Origin: JAHEJN01 sp963787285
GTDB lineage: Bacteria; Actinomycetota; Acidimicrobiia; Acidimicrobiales; JAHEJN01
Assembly: GCA_963787285.1 (NCBI GenBank)
Contig: CAWBCM010000020.1
Location: forward strand, 62,001-126,000
Direction of reading: 5' to 3'
DNA: 64,000 bases
Below are positions 8,263 to 16,525 of this stretch, one piece after another; the stretch's first letter is position 1, and the number at the start of each line of letters is the position of its first letter. The translations under genes were made by a program, and so were the position numbers. The notes beneath the pieces were generated by a model. The model was not told the origin of the DNA. It made no database searches and was given only the letters and a program-made list of their open reading frames with translations.

Positions 8263-11200
8263 TCAGACGGCCGCGGTGACCCCAGCGGCGACCTCCGCGA
8301 GCGCGGCCAAGGCCTGATCGATCTCGAGGTCGGTGTTCGCCGCAGTCACCGTGAACCGCACACCACACGCATCGAGGGGTACGGCCGGGTAGATCGACGG
8401 CGTGACCAGCAACCCGTGCTTCCAGAGAATGCTCGCGGCCTCTGCCGCTTCGGCCATGGAGCCGATGACGACGTTCACGATCGGGAATCCGACTCGGTTG
8501 TCGCCTCCCAACCCGAGGTCTCGGACGCCCGTGACGAGGCGATCGGTGAGTCGTCGCAGCCGAGCCCGAATGACATCGCCGGATTCGGCGTTCACCGCGA
8601 GGCCGGCGAGGGCCGACGCCAGACTGGCCGTGGGTACGGGGCCGGAGAACACCAGCGTGCCCGATTCCTCGAGTTGGCGGCGCTCGGCGGGCGTGCGGAC
8701 GGTGATGAACGCACCCATCGACGAGTAGGCCTTGGACAGTGCCGCACAGTAGACGATGCGCTCGTAGTCGAGGTCGACGTGCTTCACCACACCGTTTCCC
8801 CGGTGACCGTAGGGCGAGTGCTCGGTCGGGTGCTCACCGAGCACACCGAAGCCGTGCGCGTCGTCGACGTAGATCAACGCATCGAAACGTCGGGCCAGAT
8901 CGTCGAGCGCGACCAGGGGAGCGGGGCCACCGTTCATCGAGTAGACACCATCGACCACGATCACCCGCGGTCCGTGGGCCCCGTCGGTGAGCAGGCGCTC
9001 GAGGGCGTCCAGATCGCTGTGGTCGAACGCCGTCACGTTGGTGCCGCGGCTCGAGGCGAGCTCGGCAGCCTGTTGCAGCGACTGATGAGCCATTCGATCG
9101 ATGAAGATGCTGCCCCTCGACGTTGCGAGCAGGGGAAGGGCGCTCAGGTGCAGCATGCTGAGCGAGGGGAAGACCACCGCGTCGGCCGCACCGACCAAAT
9201 CGGCCAGTACCGCCTCGAGCTCCCGGTAGGGGGCAGGCGAAGCGACCGCGCGAGTCCAGCTCGGATGTACACCCCATCGCCGAAGCGCCGGCTCGATGGC
9301 TCCTATCACGTCCTCGTGAAGATCGAGACCGAGGTAATTGCACGAGGCGAAATCGGTGATCCAGCGTCCGTCGATGCACAACTGACGGTCCTTCTGGTCA
9401 TCGGCGGTCCGGAGCAGCTGGGGGAAGAGCTCCGCGGCGGCGAGCGCAGCAGTGATACCGGCTCCCGGTGGGCCAGCCCCCTCCCGCCGGCGACCAGCAC
9501 CGACCTCGACGAGGTCGCCGACGGTGCGGACGTTGAGAAGGTCGCTCTCGTGGAGGGCGATGTCGAGGTCGTTCTCGACCGCGACCGCCAATTCGTACAT
9601 GTCCACCGACTCGAAACCGAGATCGGACGTGAACACCGACCCTTCGCTCACCTCGACGGTCGGGATCCGCCGGCTCGCGATGCCGTGGACCAGCCGCTCG
9701 ATCGCCGCGGCAACCTCGAGGCGGGTGAGATCGATGGTGTCGGCATCGGCCCCGTGGTGCCGTTCGGGGGTGAGTGCGGTCCGCGAGATGACCCGGAGCT
9801 CACCGGCGTCGAGCAGGAGACGTGTCTTGCGGTGCTGCTTCTTGCCGCTCGTGGTGCGCGGTAACCCGTTGGGCCGGAGGAGGACGAGGTCGTCGACTGC
9901 CGGCCGGAACCGGTCGGCGTTGGTCCGCACGGCCTCGGTCACCGCCTCGGGGTCGACGGTGCGCCCGAGCTCGACGAGGGCGGTGATCCGACCGCGACCC
10001 TCGGTGAGGTGGGAGTCGATCACGACGATCGTGTCGACGGGAAGTCCGGTCACCTCGGCGAGGAGGTCCTCGATCGCTGTCGCCGAGATGTTCTGACCGG
10101 ACCGGATGATCACGTTCTTGAGTCGGTCGACGACGAACAGCTCACCCTGGTCGAGGAAGCCCAGGTCCCCGGTACGGAACCCCTCCGGATCGAAGGCATC
10201 GACACCGCCATCGGATCGGAGATACCCCGCGGCCAGCGAGGTCGTTCGGGTCACGATTTCACCGCAGACGTTGTCTCGATCGAGGCGTTCACCGTTCTCG
10301 TCGACGATGAAGATCTGGGTGCCGAGGCCGGCCGGCCCCACTCCCACGAGCTCGACTTCGTCGTCGCCGACCGCAAGCGCGACATCGAGGGTGGATAGAC
10401 GCAGGTGGTCGAGCTCACCGAGATGGAGCAGAGACGATCGCTCGACCACGGCGGTGAGGACGGGTCGCTGCCGGGCCGGCATCGTGAGCATGAGCGTCGC
10501 CTCGGCCATGCCGTAGGTCGGCACCAACACGTCGGTGGCGAGCCCGTGCGGGGTCAGGAGCTCGAGGAAGGACCGAAGCGTGCCGGCCTTGATCGGCTCG
10601 GCACCACAGCACACCCGTCGCACGCAGCCGAGGTCGACCCCTTCGAGGCGATCCTCCTTGATGCGCTCTGCGGCGTAGCGGAGCCCGAAGTTCGGTGCCG
10701 CCGTACTGGTGACCTGGAGCTCGGCGATTCCCGCCAGCCATGCGCCAGGGTCGCCGAGGAAGTCGAAGGGAGTCATGAAGAACATCGACGAGCGCAGCGC
10801 CATCGGCACCATCGAGAAGGCGACGAGGGCGAGGTCGTGATAGAGGGGCAGCCAGACGAGGAAGCTGTCGTCCTGCTCGAGACCGGTCCGCTCGATCATG
10901 GCTGTCAACTGCGCCGTGACTGCCGTGTGCGTCACCGCGATGGGCCGCGGGGCGCCCGTCGAGCCGCTCGACAACTGGAGATACGCGATGTCACCCGGTG
11001 CCGCGGTCGGCGCAGCGATGATCGATCCGTCGTGGCCGGAGAGATCCGCCGCGAGCTCGACGATCCGAAGCGCCGCCGACGCACGCGGGGCGTCGGCGCC
11101 CGCAGCGACGACGACGGCGGGCTTTCCCGGAAGGCCTCGCAGCACCGAATCGAGACGACCGTCGGCGACGGTCGGATCGTCGAAGGCGGGCCGTACGGGG

Positions 11201-11565
11201 AGGATCAACGGGACCGCACCGATGGCCAGGGCGCCGAAGAAGGATCGCAGTACCGATGGATTGTCGCCGACGGTGAGGACGGCGATCTCCCCGGCTCGGA
11301 GGCCTTGGTCGGCGAAGCTCCTCCCGCAGCGATAGGCATCGGCCACGAACCGACTCATGGGAGTCGAGTCCCACGTTCTCCCGACGCGCCGGTAGAAGCC
11401 GACATCGGCCTGATGGGCGTCGACGCACGAGGCCAGCAGGCCGCGAAGGTCAGCCGGGATCGAAGCGGACGCGCCGCCGGTGCCCAGCGTCGGAGGCGCT
11501 GCAGGCGGGAGCAAGGGTCCGGAAACGGTCGGCCCATGGGCGGAGGCAGAGGAGTGCGAAGGCAT
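8263..11565 (-). CDS. Trimodular acyl-AMP ligase / acyl carrier protein / alpha-oxoamine synthase
   Basis: A 1100-residue fusion. Residues about 45-590 form an ANL adenylating enzyme of the fatty-acyl-AMP ligase type: LSSGSTGAPRPIAVTH near 198, PTYGMAEATL near 349, GDLGFLDQGELFVVDRLKN near 466 and the C-terminal catalytic Lys in TTSGKK near 574. Residues about 615-690 form an acyl carrier domain, with the phosphopantetheine Ser653 in DLGFESVDMYEL. Residues about 700-1095 form a PLP alpha-oxoamine synthase (BioF/KBL/SPT fold) with FASCNYLGLD, YVDDAHGFG (His904) and the Schiff-base Lys945 in ALSKAYSSMG. Inferred action: activate a free fatty acid, load it on the ACP, and condense it with an amino acid to a 2-amino-3-ketone (3-ketosphinganine-like). 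The ATG 11565 start is chosen over GTG 11610; neither has a clear ribosome site, though a GAGAG lies about 10 nt before the ATG. Product and substrate are unproven. Confidence 0.85.
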   Translation of the reverse strand: MPSHSSASAHGPTVSGPLLPPAAPPTLGTGGASASIPADLRGLLASCVDAHQADVGFYRRVGRTWDSTPMSRFVADAYRCGRSFADQGLRAGEIAVLTVGDNPSVLRSFFGALAIGAVPLILPVRPAFDDPTVADGRLDSVLRGLPGKPAVVVAAGADAPRASAALRIVELAADLSGHDGSIIAAPTAAPGDIAYLQLSSGSTGAPRPIAVTHTAVTAQLTAMIERTGLEQDDSFLVWLPLYHDLALVAFSMVPMALRSSMFFMTPFDFLGDPGAWLAGIAELQVTSTAAPNFGLRYAAERIKEDRLEGVDLGCVRRVCCGAEPIKAGTLRSFLELLTPHGLATDVLVPTYGMAEATLMLTMPARQRPVLTAVVERSSLLHLGELDHLRLSTLDVALAVGDDEVELVGVGPAGLGTQIFIVDENGERLDRDNVCGEIVTRTTSLAAGYLRSDGGVDAFDPEGFRTGDLGFLDQGELFVVDRLKNVIIRSGQNISATAIEDLLAEVTGLPVDTIVVIDSHLTEGRGRITALVELGRTVDPEAVTEAVRTNADRFRPAVDDLVLLRPNGLPRTTSGKKQHRKTRLLLDAGELRVISRTALTPERHHGADADTIDLTRLEVAAAIERLVHGIASRRIPTVEVSEGSVFTSDLGFESVDMYELAVAVENDLDIALHESDLLNVRTVGDLVEVGAGRRREGAGPPGAGITAALAAAELFPQLLRTADDQKDRQLCIDGRWITDFASCNYLGLDLHEDVIGAIEPALRRWGVHPSWTRAVASPAPYRELEAVLADLVGAADAVVFPSLSMLHLSALPLLATSRGSIFIDRMAHQSLQQAAELASSRGTNVTAFDHSDLDALERLLTDGAHGPRVIVVDGVYSMNGGPAPLVALDDLARRFDALIYVDDAHGFGVLGEHPTEHSPYGHRGNGVVKHVDLDYERIVYCAALSKAYSSMGAFITVRTPAERRQLEESGTLVFSGPVPTASLASALAGLAVNAESGDVIRARLRRLTDRLVTGVRDLGLGGDNRVGFPIVNVVIGSMAEAAEAASILWKHGLLVTPSIYPAVPLDACGVRFTVTAANTDLEIDQALAALAEVAAGVTAAV

Positions 11566-11688
11566 TGGTGATCGACTCTCGCCGGTGTTCGACCGCAAGG
11601 CGAGGTCCACCAGTCAACCACAGTCAGTGGGGATTTGTGAAACTTGTCAACGGTGTCCACACTGTCCGTGGCCGGAGGGGCGGCTCGA

Positions 11689-14600
11689 CTACGGGACAGC
11701 CGAAGTCACCACATCGGCGGTGAGACCGCCGTCAGCCGACGGCCGAGCGAAGTGGAAGCCCTGACCCACCCTGCAGCCGAGCTCCAACAGGACCTCGACC
11801 TGGTCGAGAGTCTCGATGCCCTCGGCGATCACGTGAAGATCGAGGTGCTCCGCCATCTCGATCATCGACCGGACCTGAGCCCGTGCACTCGAAGCGCCCT
11901 TGTGGGCCACGCCGTCGATGAGGCTGCGATCGAGCTTCACCCCCGTGAAGGGGAGTCGGCGTAGCGCGGCGTACGACGCATAGCCGGCTCCGAAGTCATC
12001 GGCATACACCTCGCACCCGAGACGGCCGATGGCGGCGAGGCGATCGGCATCGGCACCGTTCTCGTCGACTCGGGAGGTCTCGGTGAGCTCGATGGCGATG
12101 TTCGTGGCGTCCACATGCGAGGCGCGCAGCGCGTCCTGGATGTCCTCGAGGATGCCATCGGTCTGCAGCTGGCGGGGAGAGAGGTTGATGCCCATCTGGA
12201 GGTCGGGGCGACCGAGGAGAAGACTCCACTCGGCCAGGCGTTGGGTGGCTTCGTGGAGCACCCAGCGACCGATGGGAACGATCAGGCCACTCTCCTCGAC
12301 CAGTGGAATGAAGTCGGCGGGGCTGACGAGACCGTGACCGGTCCGTTCCCAACGGATCAACGCTTCGAAGCCAACCAGCGAGCCATCGACGAGATTCACC
12401 ACCGGCTGATACCACAGCCGGAACTCGTCGAGCTCGAGAGCCCGCGACAGGTCGCTCTTGAGGTGGAGACGTTCCATGGCACCGAGATGCATGGACTCCT
12501 CGTAGGACTCGGCCCGGCCTTTGCCCAACGCCTTTGCCGCGTACATCGCCGCGTCGGCGCTGCGGATGAGGGTCTCGGCGGATCGGTGGGCGAGATCGCC
12601 GCTGAACGCGAGGCCGATACTGCCCTCGACGGTGAGCTCGTTGCCGCCGATCTCCACCGGTTCGCGGATCTTGCTGAGCAGCCGGTCAGAGATCTCGACG
12701 GTCTGTTGGCGATCCGATGCGTCCTCGATCAACACCGCGAACTCGTCACCGCCGAGGCGGGCTGCGGTGTCGCCGACCCGGAGTACCTGCCGGAGACGGA
12801 AGGCGAGGATCTTGAGAAGATCGTCGCCGGCGTGGTGGCCGAGCCCGTCGTTCACCGTCTTGAAGTCGTCGATGTCGATCACGAACACGGCGACGTCGGC
12901 CTCGCGACGGGTCAACGCCTGCTCGACACGGTCCCCGAACAGTGTGCGGTTGGGAATCCCGGTGAGGCTGTCGTGCAGCGCCTGGTGGCGGAGGTTGTCC
13001 TCGAGCCGCTTGCGGTCGGTGATGTCGCGTGCGTTCACCACGATGCCCTCGACGGTGGCGTCGTGGCGGAGGTCCCGTGCGGTGATGTCGAGCGTCCGAG
13101 TCTCGCCGGCGGCAGTGACGAGATCGAGCTCGAAGTCGTAGGGGACCTCCGGTCGGGTGCCGAGACGCACGAGTGCATCGCGCAGCCGTGACTGGTGGCG
13201 GTCGGTGACGAGGTCGGCGAACAGCGAGCCGATCAACTCGTCGGATGCGACGCCGAGGATGCGTGACGACGAGGGGCTGGAGTAGCTGATGGTGCCGTCA
13301 CTCTGGAGCACCGCGACGAGATCGGTCGCATGCTGCACGAGGGAGCGGAACCGGGCTTCGCTGCGATGCGTACGATCGTCGGCGACCTTGCGTCCGTGGA
13401 TGTCTCGTGCGGTCACCACCACGCCACCGATGTCGGGATCGTGGCGATGATCGGCGGCCACGATGTCGAACCAGCGTGCGTTGCCCCGTGCGTCGAGGAG
13501 CCGGACCTCGGTCGAGGCCGGGGCCGAGGGGTGACGCTCGATACAGGCCCGGAAGCGATTCTGGTCGATCGGTGTGACGAGGTCGATCATCGCCGTGCCG
13601 AGCAGGCGGTTCTCGTCGTGGCCGAGCAGGCGGCTCACGGCCGGACCGATGAAGTCGAGGTTGGCGTCGTCGTCGAGCAGCGCGATCACGTCGTTCGATT
13701 CGTCGACGAGCGCACGGAATCGGCGTTCGCTCGCCTCGCGATGCTCGGCCTCGGCGCGCGCCGCGCCTTCGAGGGCGAGCGAGAGGTCGGCGGCAAGGGA
13801 GGAAAGGGTGGTCGTGGCGAGCGGCCGGAGGGGCCGGTCGGTGGTGATCAGGAAGGCGCCCCGCAGGCTGCCCGAAGCAACCAGCGGGAAGATCGTCACC
13901 GTCTCGCTCCGGGAGGTCGCGTAGTCGAGTGCCGGGAGATTGAAGAACGTCTCGCTGCTCCGGGAGTCCAGGGCCGAAAGGATGCCGTCGTGGACGGGGA
14001 GGAACCTCACCACCGTGCCGACCGGATCGCCCATTTCCGGGCCGATCGAGGCGGCGATCCGGAACTGGCCGTCTTCGTACGAGAGGATCGTCGTGCGGCG
14101 ATGCACACCCCACCACTCGGCAATGACCCCCGCCGCACGTATCGCCGAGCGGTACATGGCGGGCGGCGCCGTCGAGGCCATGAACTGCTCCGACGCCACC
14201 GCCAGGATCCGATTGGCCGTCGCCTGCTTCTCCCTGGCATGGATCAGGCCGCTGAGGCGGGCGAGGATCCCCGCCAGCGTGAGAACCCAGATGAGCAGGG
14301 TCCCGAGCGTGACCCACGCTGGATCGCTGCTGCCGATCCGCGAGACCAGCAGGAGCGGCGCCGTCATCGCCGCGATACACATCGAGATCAGTCGGTAACC
14401 GCCGAGTGAGTTCAATGGCTCGACCGTCGGTTCGGTGACCCGAGCCATCGACGGGTCCAGTGCGGCGACCGTCGAGTAGACGAACGCCAGCGCCGGAGCG
14501 AGAACGGCAATACGGGAGATGCCAGGGAAGCGGGTGCCGGCGATCTCCATCGACCCCACGACATCGCCGACCAATGCGCCGACCCCCATCGCGCTGAGCA

Positions 14601-15150
14601 GGTAGATCGCCCGGTCGCGGTGACCCGGGCCGAAGAGGAGAGCGGCGACCAGCCCACACAGGGAGAGACTGAGCGTGTTGAACACGCCGTTCAGGACCTG
14701 ACCCTCGGCCGAGAGCATGTCGTTGAGCAGACCGGGTACGACCACGTAGTTCCATACGATGACCGCGAGCGAACCGGGCACGATGAGCGACTCGCTCACG
14801 CTGTGGCGGCCGCCGAGGCTCGTGCGATGGGCAAGCAGCACGGCAAAGGCGCCCACCGCGATCGAGTACCCGACGAGATCGATGTAGTCGGGAAGACTCG
14901 GGTAGGAGTCGGGCGCGAGGATCAGATCGATCACTCCTGCCGTCAAGAATGCGGCGCCGGTCGCGACCATTGCGTACCAGATCCCCGGACGACTCGGGCG
15001 CAGCTCACGGACGCGTACCACGACGATGACGATCGCCGTCGGTCCGATGACGGCGCCGAGTGCGATCGAGATGGCTTCGGCACCCAGGACCGTCGTGACG
15101 GCGAGCAGCGCGAGCATCGAAAGCAGATACGTGCGCGGGCTGAGTCGCAT
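11689..15150 (-). CDS. Membrane GAF-PAS-PAS-GGDEF-EAL signalling protein
   Basis: Putative bifunctional cyclic-di-GMP enzyme. The 1153 residues begin with about eight or nine hydrophobic segments (1-295), then a GAF-like region (about 315-460), two PAS domains (about 475-595 and 597-717), a GGDEF domain (720-885) and an EAL domain (895-1145). The GGDEF signature at 800-804 is perfect and the inhibitory-site RVGD lies five residues before it. The EAL signature (929-931) and DDFGAGYAS (1051 on) are intact, so both synthesis and hydrolysis are possible. ATG 15150 is the likely start because the membrane region begins there; the frame stays open upstream. It lies upstream of the acyl-ligase fusion on the same strand (gap about 120 nt) and diverges from mihF. 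Confidence 0.9.
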   Translation of the reverse strand: MRLSPRTYLLSMLALLAVTTVLGAEAISIALGAVIGPTAIVIVVVRVRELRPSRPGIWYAMVATGAAFLTAGVIDLILAPDSYPSLPDYIDLVGYSIAVGAFAVLLAHRTSLGGRHSVSESLIVPGSLAVIVWNYVVVPGLLNDMLSAEGQVLNGVFNTLSLSLCGLVAALLFGPGHRDRAIYLLSAMGVGALVGDVVGSMEIAGTRFPGISRIAVLAPALAFVYSTVAALDPSMARVTEPTVEPLNSLGGYRLISMCIAAMTAPLLLVSRIGSSDPAWVTLGTLLIWVLTLAGILARLSGLIHAREKQATANRILAVASEQFMASTAPPAMYRSAIRAAGVIAEWWGVHRRTTILSYEDGQFRIAASIGPEMGDPVGTVVRFLPVHDGILSALDSRSSETFFNLPALDYATSRSETVTIFPLVASGSLRGAFLITTDRPLRPLATTTLSSLAADLSLALEGAARAEAEHREASERRFRALVDESNDVIALLDDDANLDFIGPAVSRLLGHDENRLLGTAMIDLVTPIDQNRFRACIERHPSAPASTEVRLLDARGNARWFDIVAADHRHDPDIGGVVVTARDIHGRKVADDRTHRSEARFRSLVQHATDLVAVLQSDGTISYSSPSSSRILGVASDELIGSLFADLVTDRHQSRLRDALVRLGTRPEVPYDFELDLVTAAGETRTLDITARDLRHDATVEGIVVNARDITDRKRLEDNLRHQALHDSLTGIPNRTLFGDRVEQALTRREADVAVFVIDIDDFKTVNDGLGHHAGDDLLKILAFRLRQVLRVGDTAARLGGDEFAVLIEDASDRQQTVEISDRLLSKIREPVEIGGNELTVEGSIGLAFSGDLAHRSAETLIRSADAAMYAAKALGKGRAESYEESMHLGAMERLHLKSDLSRALELDEFRLWYQPVVNLVDGSLVGFEALIRWERTGHGLVSPADFIPLVEESGLIVPIGRWVLHEATQRLAEWSLLLGRPDLQMGINLSPRQLQTDGILEDIQDALRASHVDATNIAIELTETSRVDENGADADRLAAIGRLGCEVYADDFGAGYASYAALRRLPFTGVKLDRSLIDGVAHKGASSARAQVRSMIEMAEHLDLHVIAEGIETLDQVEVLLELGCRVGQGFHFARPSADGGLTADVVTSAVP

Positions 15151-15234
15151 GAAGGAACCGGTCGGCCACAATGGCTCGAGATCAAGGAAATCGAGGCGTT
15201 CCGGGCAATCCCCGAAACCGGCTCGGGATGGAAT

Positions 15235-15240
15235 TACACT
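15235..15240 (+). promoter_or_regulatory. -10 box of mihF; predicted leaderless start
   Basis: TACACT fits the actinobacterial TAnnnT -10 hexamer. It ends exactly six bases before the mihF ATG, so the predicted +1 is the A of the start codon and the mRNA would be leaderless. No ribosome site precedes the ATG. No good -35 is visible. Confidence 0.55.
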
Positions 15241-15246
15241 GGTGTG

Positions 15247-15561
15247 ATGGCTGCACCCCCAATGCTCACCGACGATCAGAGAAGAGCTGCGCTGGCCAAG
15301 GCCGCCGAGGCCCGCCGCGTACGTGCCGAGCTCAAGGAGCGACTGAAGATGGGCTCGGTCAGTCTTCGCGAGCTCCTCGACCGCTCTGGCGAGGATGTCG
15401 TCGGCAAAACCAAGGTGCTCGCCGTGCTCGAATCGCTTCCCGGTGTCGGGAAGGTGAAAGCACGGCGTCTCATGGACGAATGCAAGATCAGCGAGAGCCG
15501 CCGGCTCCGCGGCCTGGGCGGCCAGCAGCGGGCTGCGCTGCTCGAGGCGGTCGGGAGCTGA
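15247..15561 (+). CDS. mihF: Integration host factor, actinobacterial type (mIHF)
   Basis: Small nucleoid-associated DNA-binding protein of the actinobacterial IHF family, unrelated to HU/IHF of proteobacteria. The 104 residues match the family: N-terminal LTDDQRRAALAKAAEARRVRAELKERLK-type helices, then an H2TH-like segment with LESLPGVGKVKARRLM (about residues 66-81) and the ending LRGLGGQQRAALLE. Start ATG 15247 gives the family length; the frame is open upstream into the divergent gene but that is shadow. It sits directly before gmk, the conserved actinobacterial arrangement, with a 4-nt CTGA overlap. Confidence 0.93.
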   Translation: MAAPPMLTDDQRRAALAKAAEARRVRAELKERLKMGSVSLRELLDRSGEDVVGKTKVLAVLESLPGVGKVKARRLMDECKISESRRLRGLGGQQRAALLEAVGS

Positions 15562-16124
15562 CCAGTCGTCCGGGTCTCGTCGTCGTCCTCTCGGGCCCGG
15601 GTGGTGTCGGCAAGGGCACCATCGCCAGACGGCTGATCGAGTTCGACTCGCGCCTGTGGCTGAGTCGTTCGTGGACGACGCGCCCGCCGCGCCCCGGCGA
15701 GGACGAGACCGTCTACACCTTCGTCGACCAGCCGACCTTCGAAGCGCACCTGGCCAGCGGGGGTTTCCTCGAACATGCTGAGTTCCTCGGCAACCTCTAC
15801 GGGACACCGATGCCCATGCCTCCGCCGGGATTCGACGTCTTGTTGGAGATCGACGTCCAGGGCGCCAGGCAGGTCCGCGAACGCGACCCGGACGCACTGC
15901 TGATCTTCGTCACCGCCCCCAGTCCCGATGAGCAGGCGGCGCGTCTGCGTCATCGCGGCGACACCGACTCACAGGTTCTGAAACGCCTCGAGGAAGCTCG
16001 GCGCGAGAATGCGGCCGCTGAGCAGCTGGGTGCCCTCACCGTGGTCAACGATCAACTCGACCGTGCCGTCGACGAGATCCTCTCCCTCATCAACCGGGCC
16101 CGAGCCGAGCAGAGTCGACGATGA
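15558..16124 (+). CDS. gmk: Guanylate kinase (unusual start)
   Basis: Phosphorylates GMP to GDP. From the P-loop SGPGGVGKGT onward the protein is a normal Gmk: SRSWTTRPPRPGE for GMP binding, GGFLEHAEFLGNLYGTP, and VLLEIDVQGARQVRE. The odd point is the start. Between the mihF stop and the P-loop this frame has no ATG, GTG or TTG; the only plausible codon is CTG 15558, overlapping the mihF stop as CTGA and giving 188 residues. The nearest standard start, ATG 15480, would add 26 unrelated residues inside mihF. Either a CTG start is used or a base is wrong here. Confidence 0.88.
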   Translation: MTSRPGLVVVLSGPGGVGKGTIARRLIEFDSRLWLSRSWTTRPPRPGEDETVYTFVDQPTFEAHLASGGFLEHAEFLGNLYGTPMPMPPPGFDVLLEIDVQGARQVRERDPDALLIFVTAPSPDEQAARLRHRGDTDSQVLKRLEEARRENAAAEQLGALTVVNDQLDRAVDEILSLINRARAEQSRR

Positions 16125-16150
16125 CGCCGGGAATCCGGCCCCGACGCTGG

Positions 16151-16156
16151 TAGCGT
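16151..16156 (+). promoter_or_regulatory. -10 box upstream of rpoZ
   Basis: TAGCGT, the same hexamer seen before three other genes in this window (16151, 49515, 50473, and on the minus strand at 21971-21976). The predicted start of transcription near 16163 leaves a leader of about 25 nt with a GGAG ribosome site at 16179-16182, so this one would be a leadered promoter inside the gmk-rpoZ gap. Confidence 0.4.
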
Positions 16157-16187
16157 TGTTCCCCGGCACACGACCCACGGAGCACCG

Positions 16188-16493
16188 ATGAGCGAACTGC
16201 ATGACTCGATGATGACCCCTGCCATCGAAGGCCTGCTCGATCGCGCCGAGTCGAAGTTCCGCCTTGTCACGCTGGGCGCGAGTCGGGCCCGCGAGATCAA
16301 CGCCTACTTCGGTGGGTTGGGTGAGGGACTCGGTGTCTCGGTTCCGCCACAGGTCACGTCGGTCTCGCGCAAGCCGCTCTCGATCGCGTTCGAGGAGATC
16401 GCCGCCGACAAGATCATCGCCACGATCGAGAGCACCGAGGACGACTCGGGCATCTCGGTGGTGGGCAGCTCCGACACGCCCGACGCCGGCTGA
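16188..16493 (+). CDS. rpoZ: RNA polymerase omega subunit
   Basis: Small subunit that assists assembly of RNA polymerase by holding the beta-prime C-terminus. The 101 residues contain the actinobacterial omega pattern: MTPAIEGLLDRAESKFRLV, ASRAREINAYFGGLGEG and a conserved KPLSIAFEEIAADKI, followed by a short acidic tail. A GGAG box precedes the ATG by five bases. It lies between gmk and coaBC, as in other actinobacteria, with its own possible promoter at 16151. Confidence 0.94.
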   Translation: MSELHDSMMTPAIEGLLDRAESKFRLVTLGASRAREINAYFGGLGEGLGVSVPPQVTSVSRKPLSIAFEEIAADKIIATIESTEDDSGISVVGSSDTPDAG

Positions 16494-16525
16494 TCCACCG
16501 ACCTCATCGCCACCGGGCACCCACC

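Noticed and set aside
11611..11688. Promoter for the FAAL-ACP-AOS gene based on TTGACA on the minus strand (11650-11645)
   Set aside because: No TAnnnT hexamer lies at 16-19 nt spacing, so the -35 match alone is not convincing.
14620..15246. Upstream extension of the mihF frame
   Set aside because: It is antisense to the GGDEF-EAL gene and would triple the length of a protein whose family is about 105 residues.
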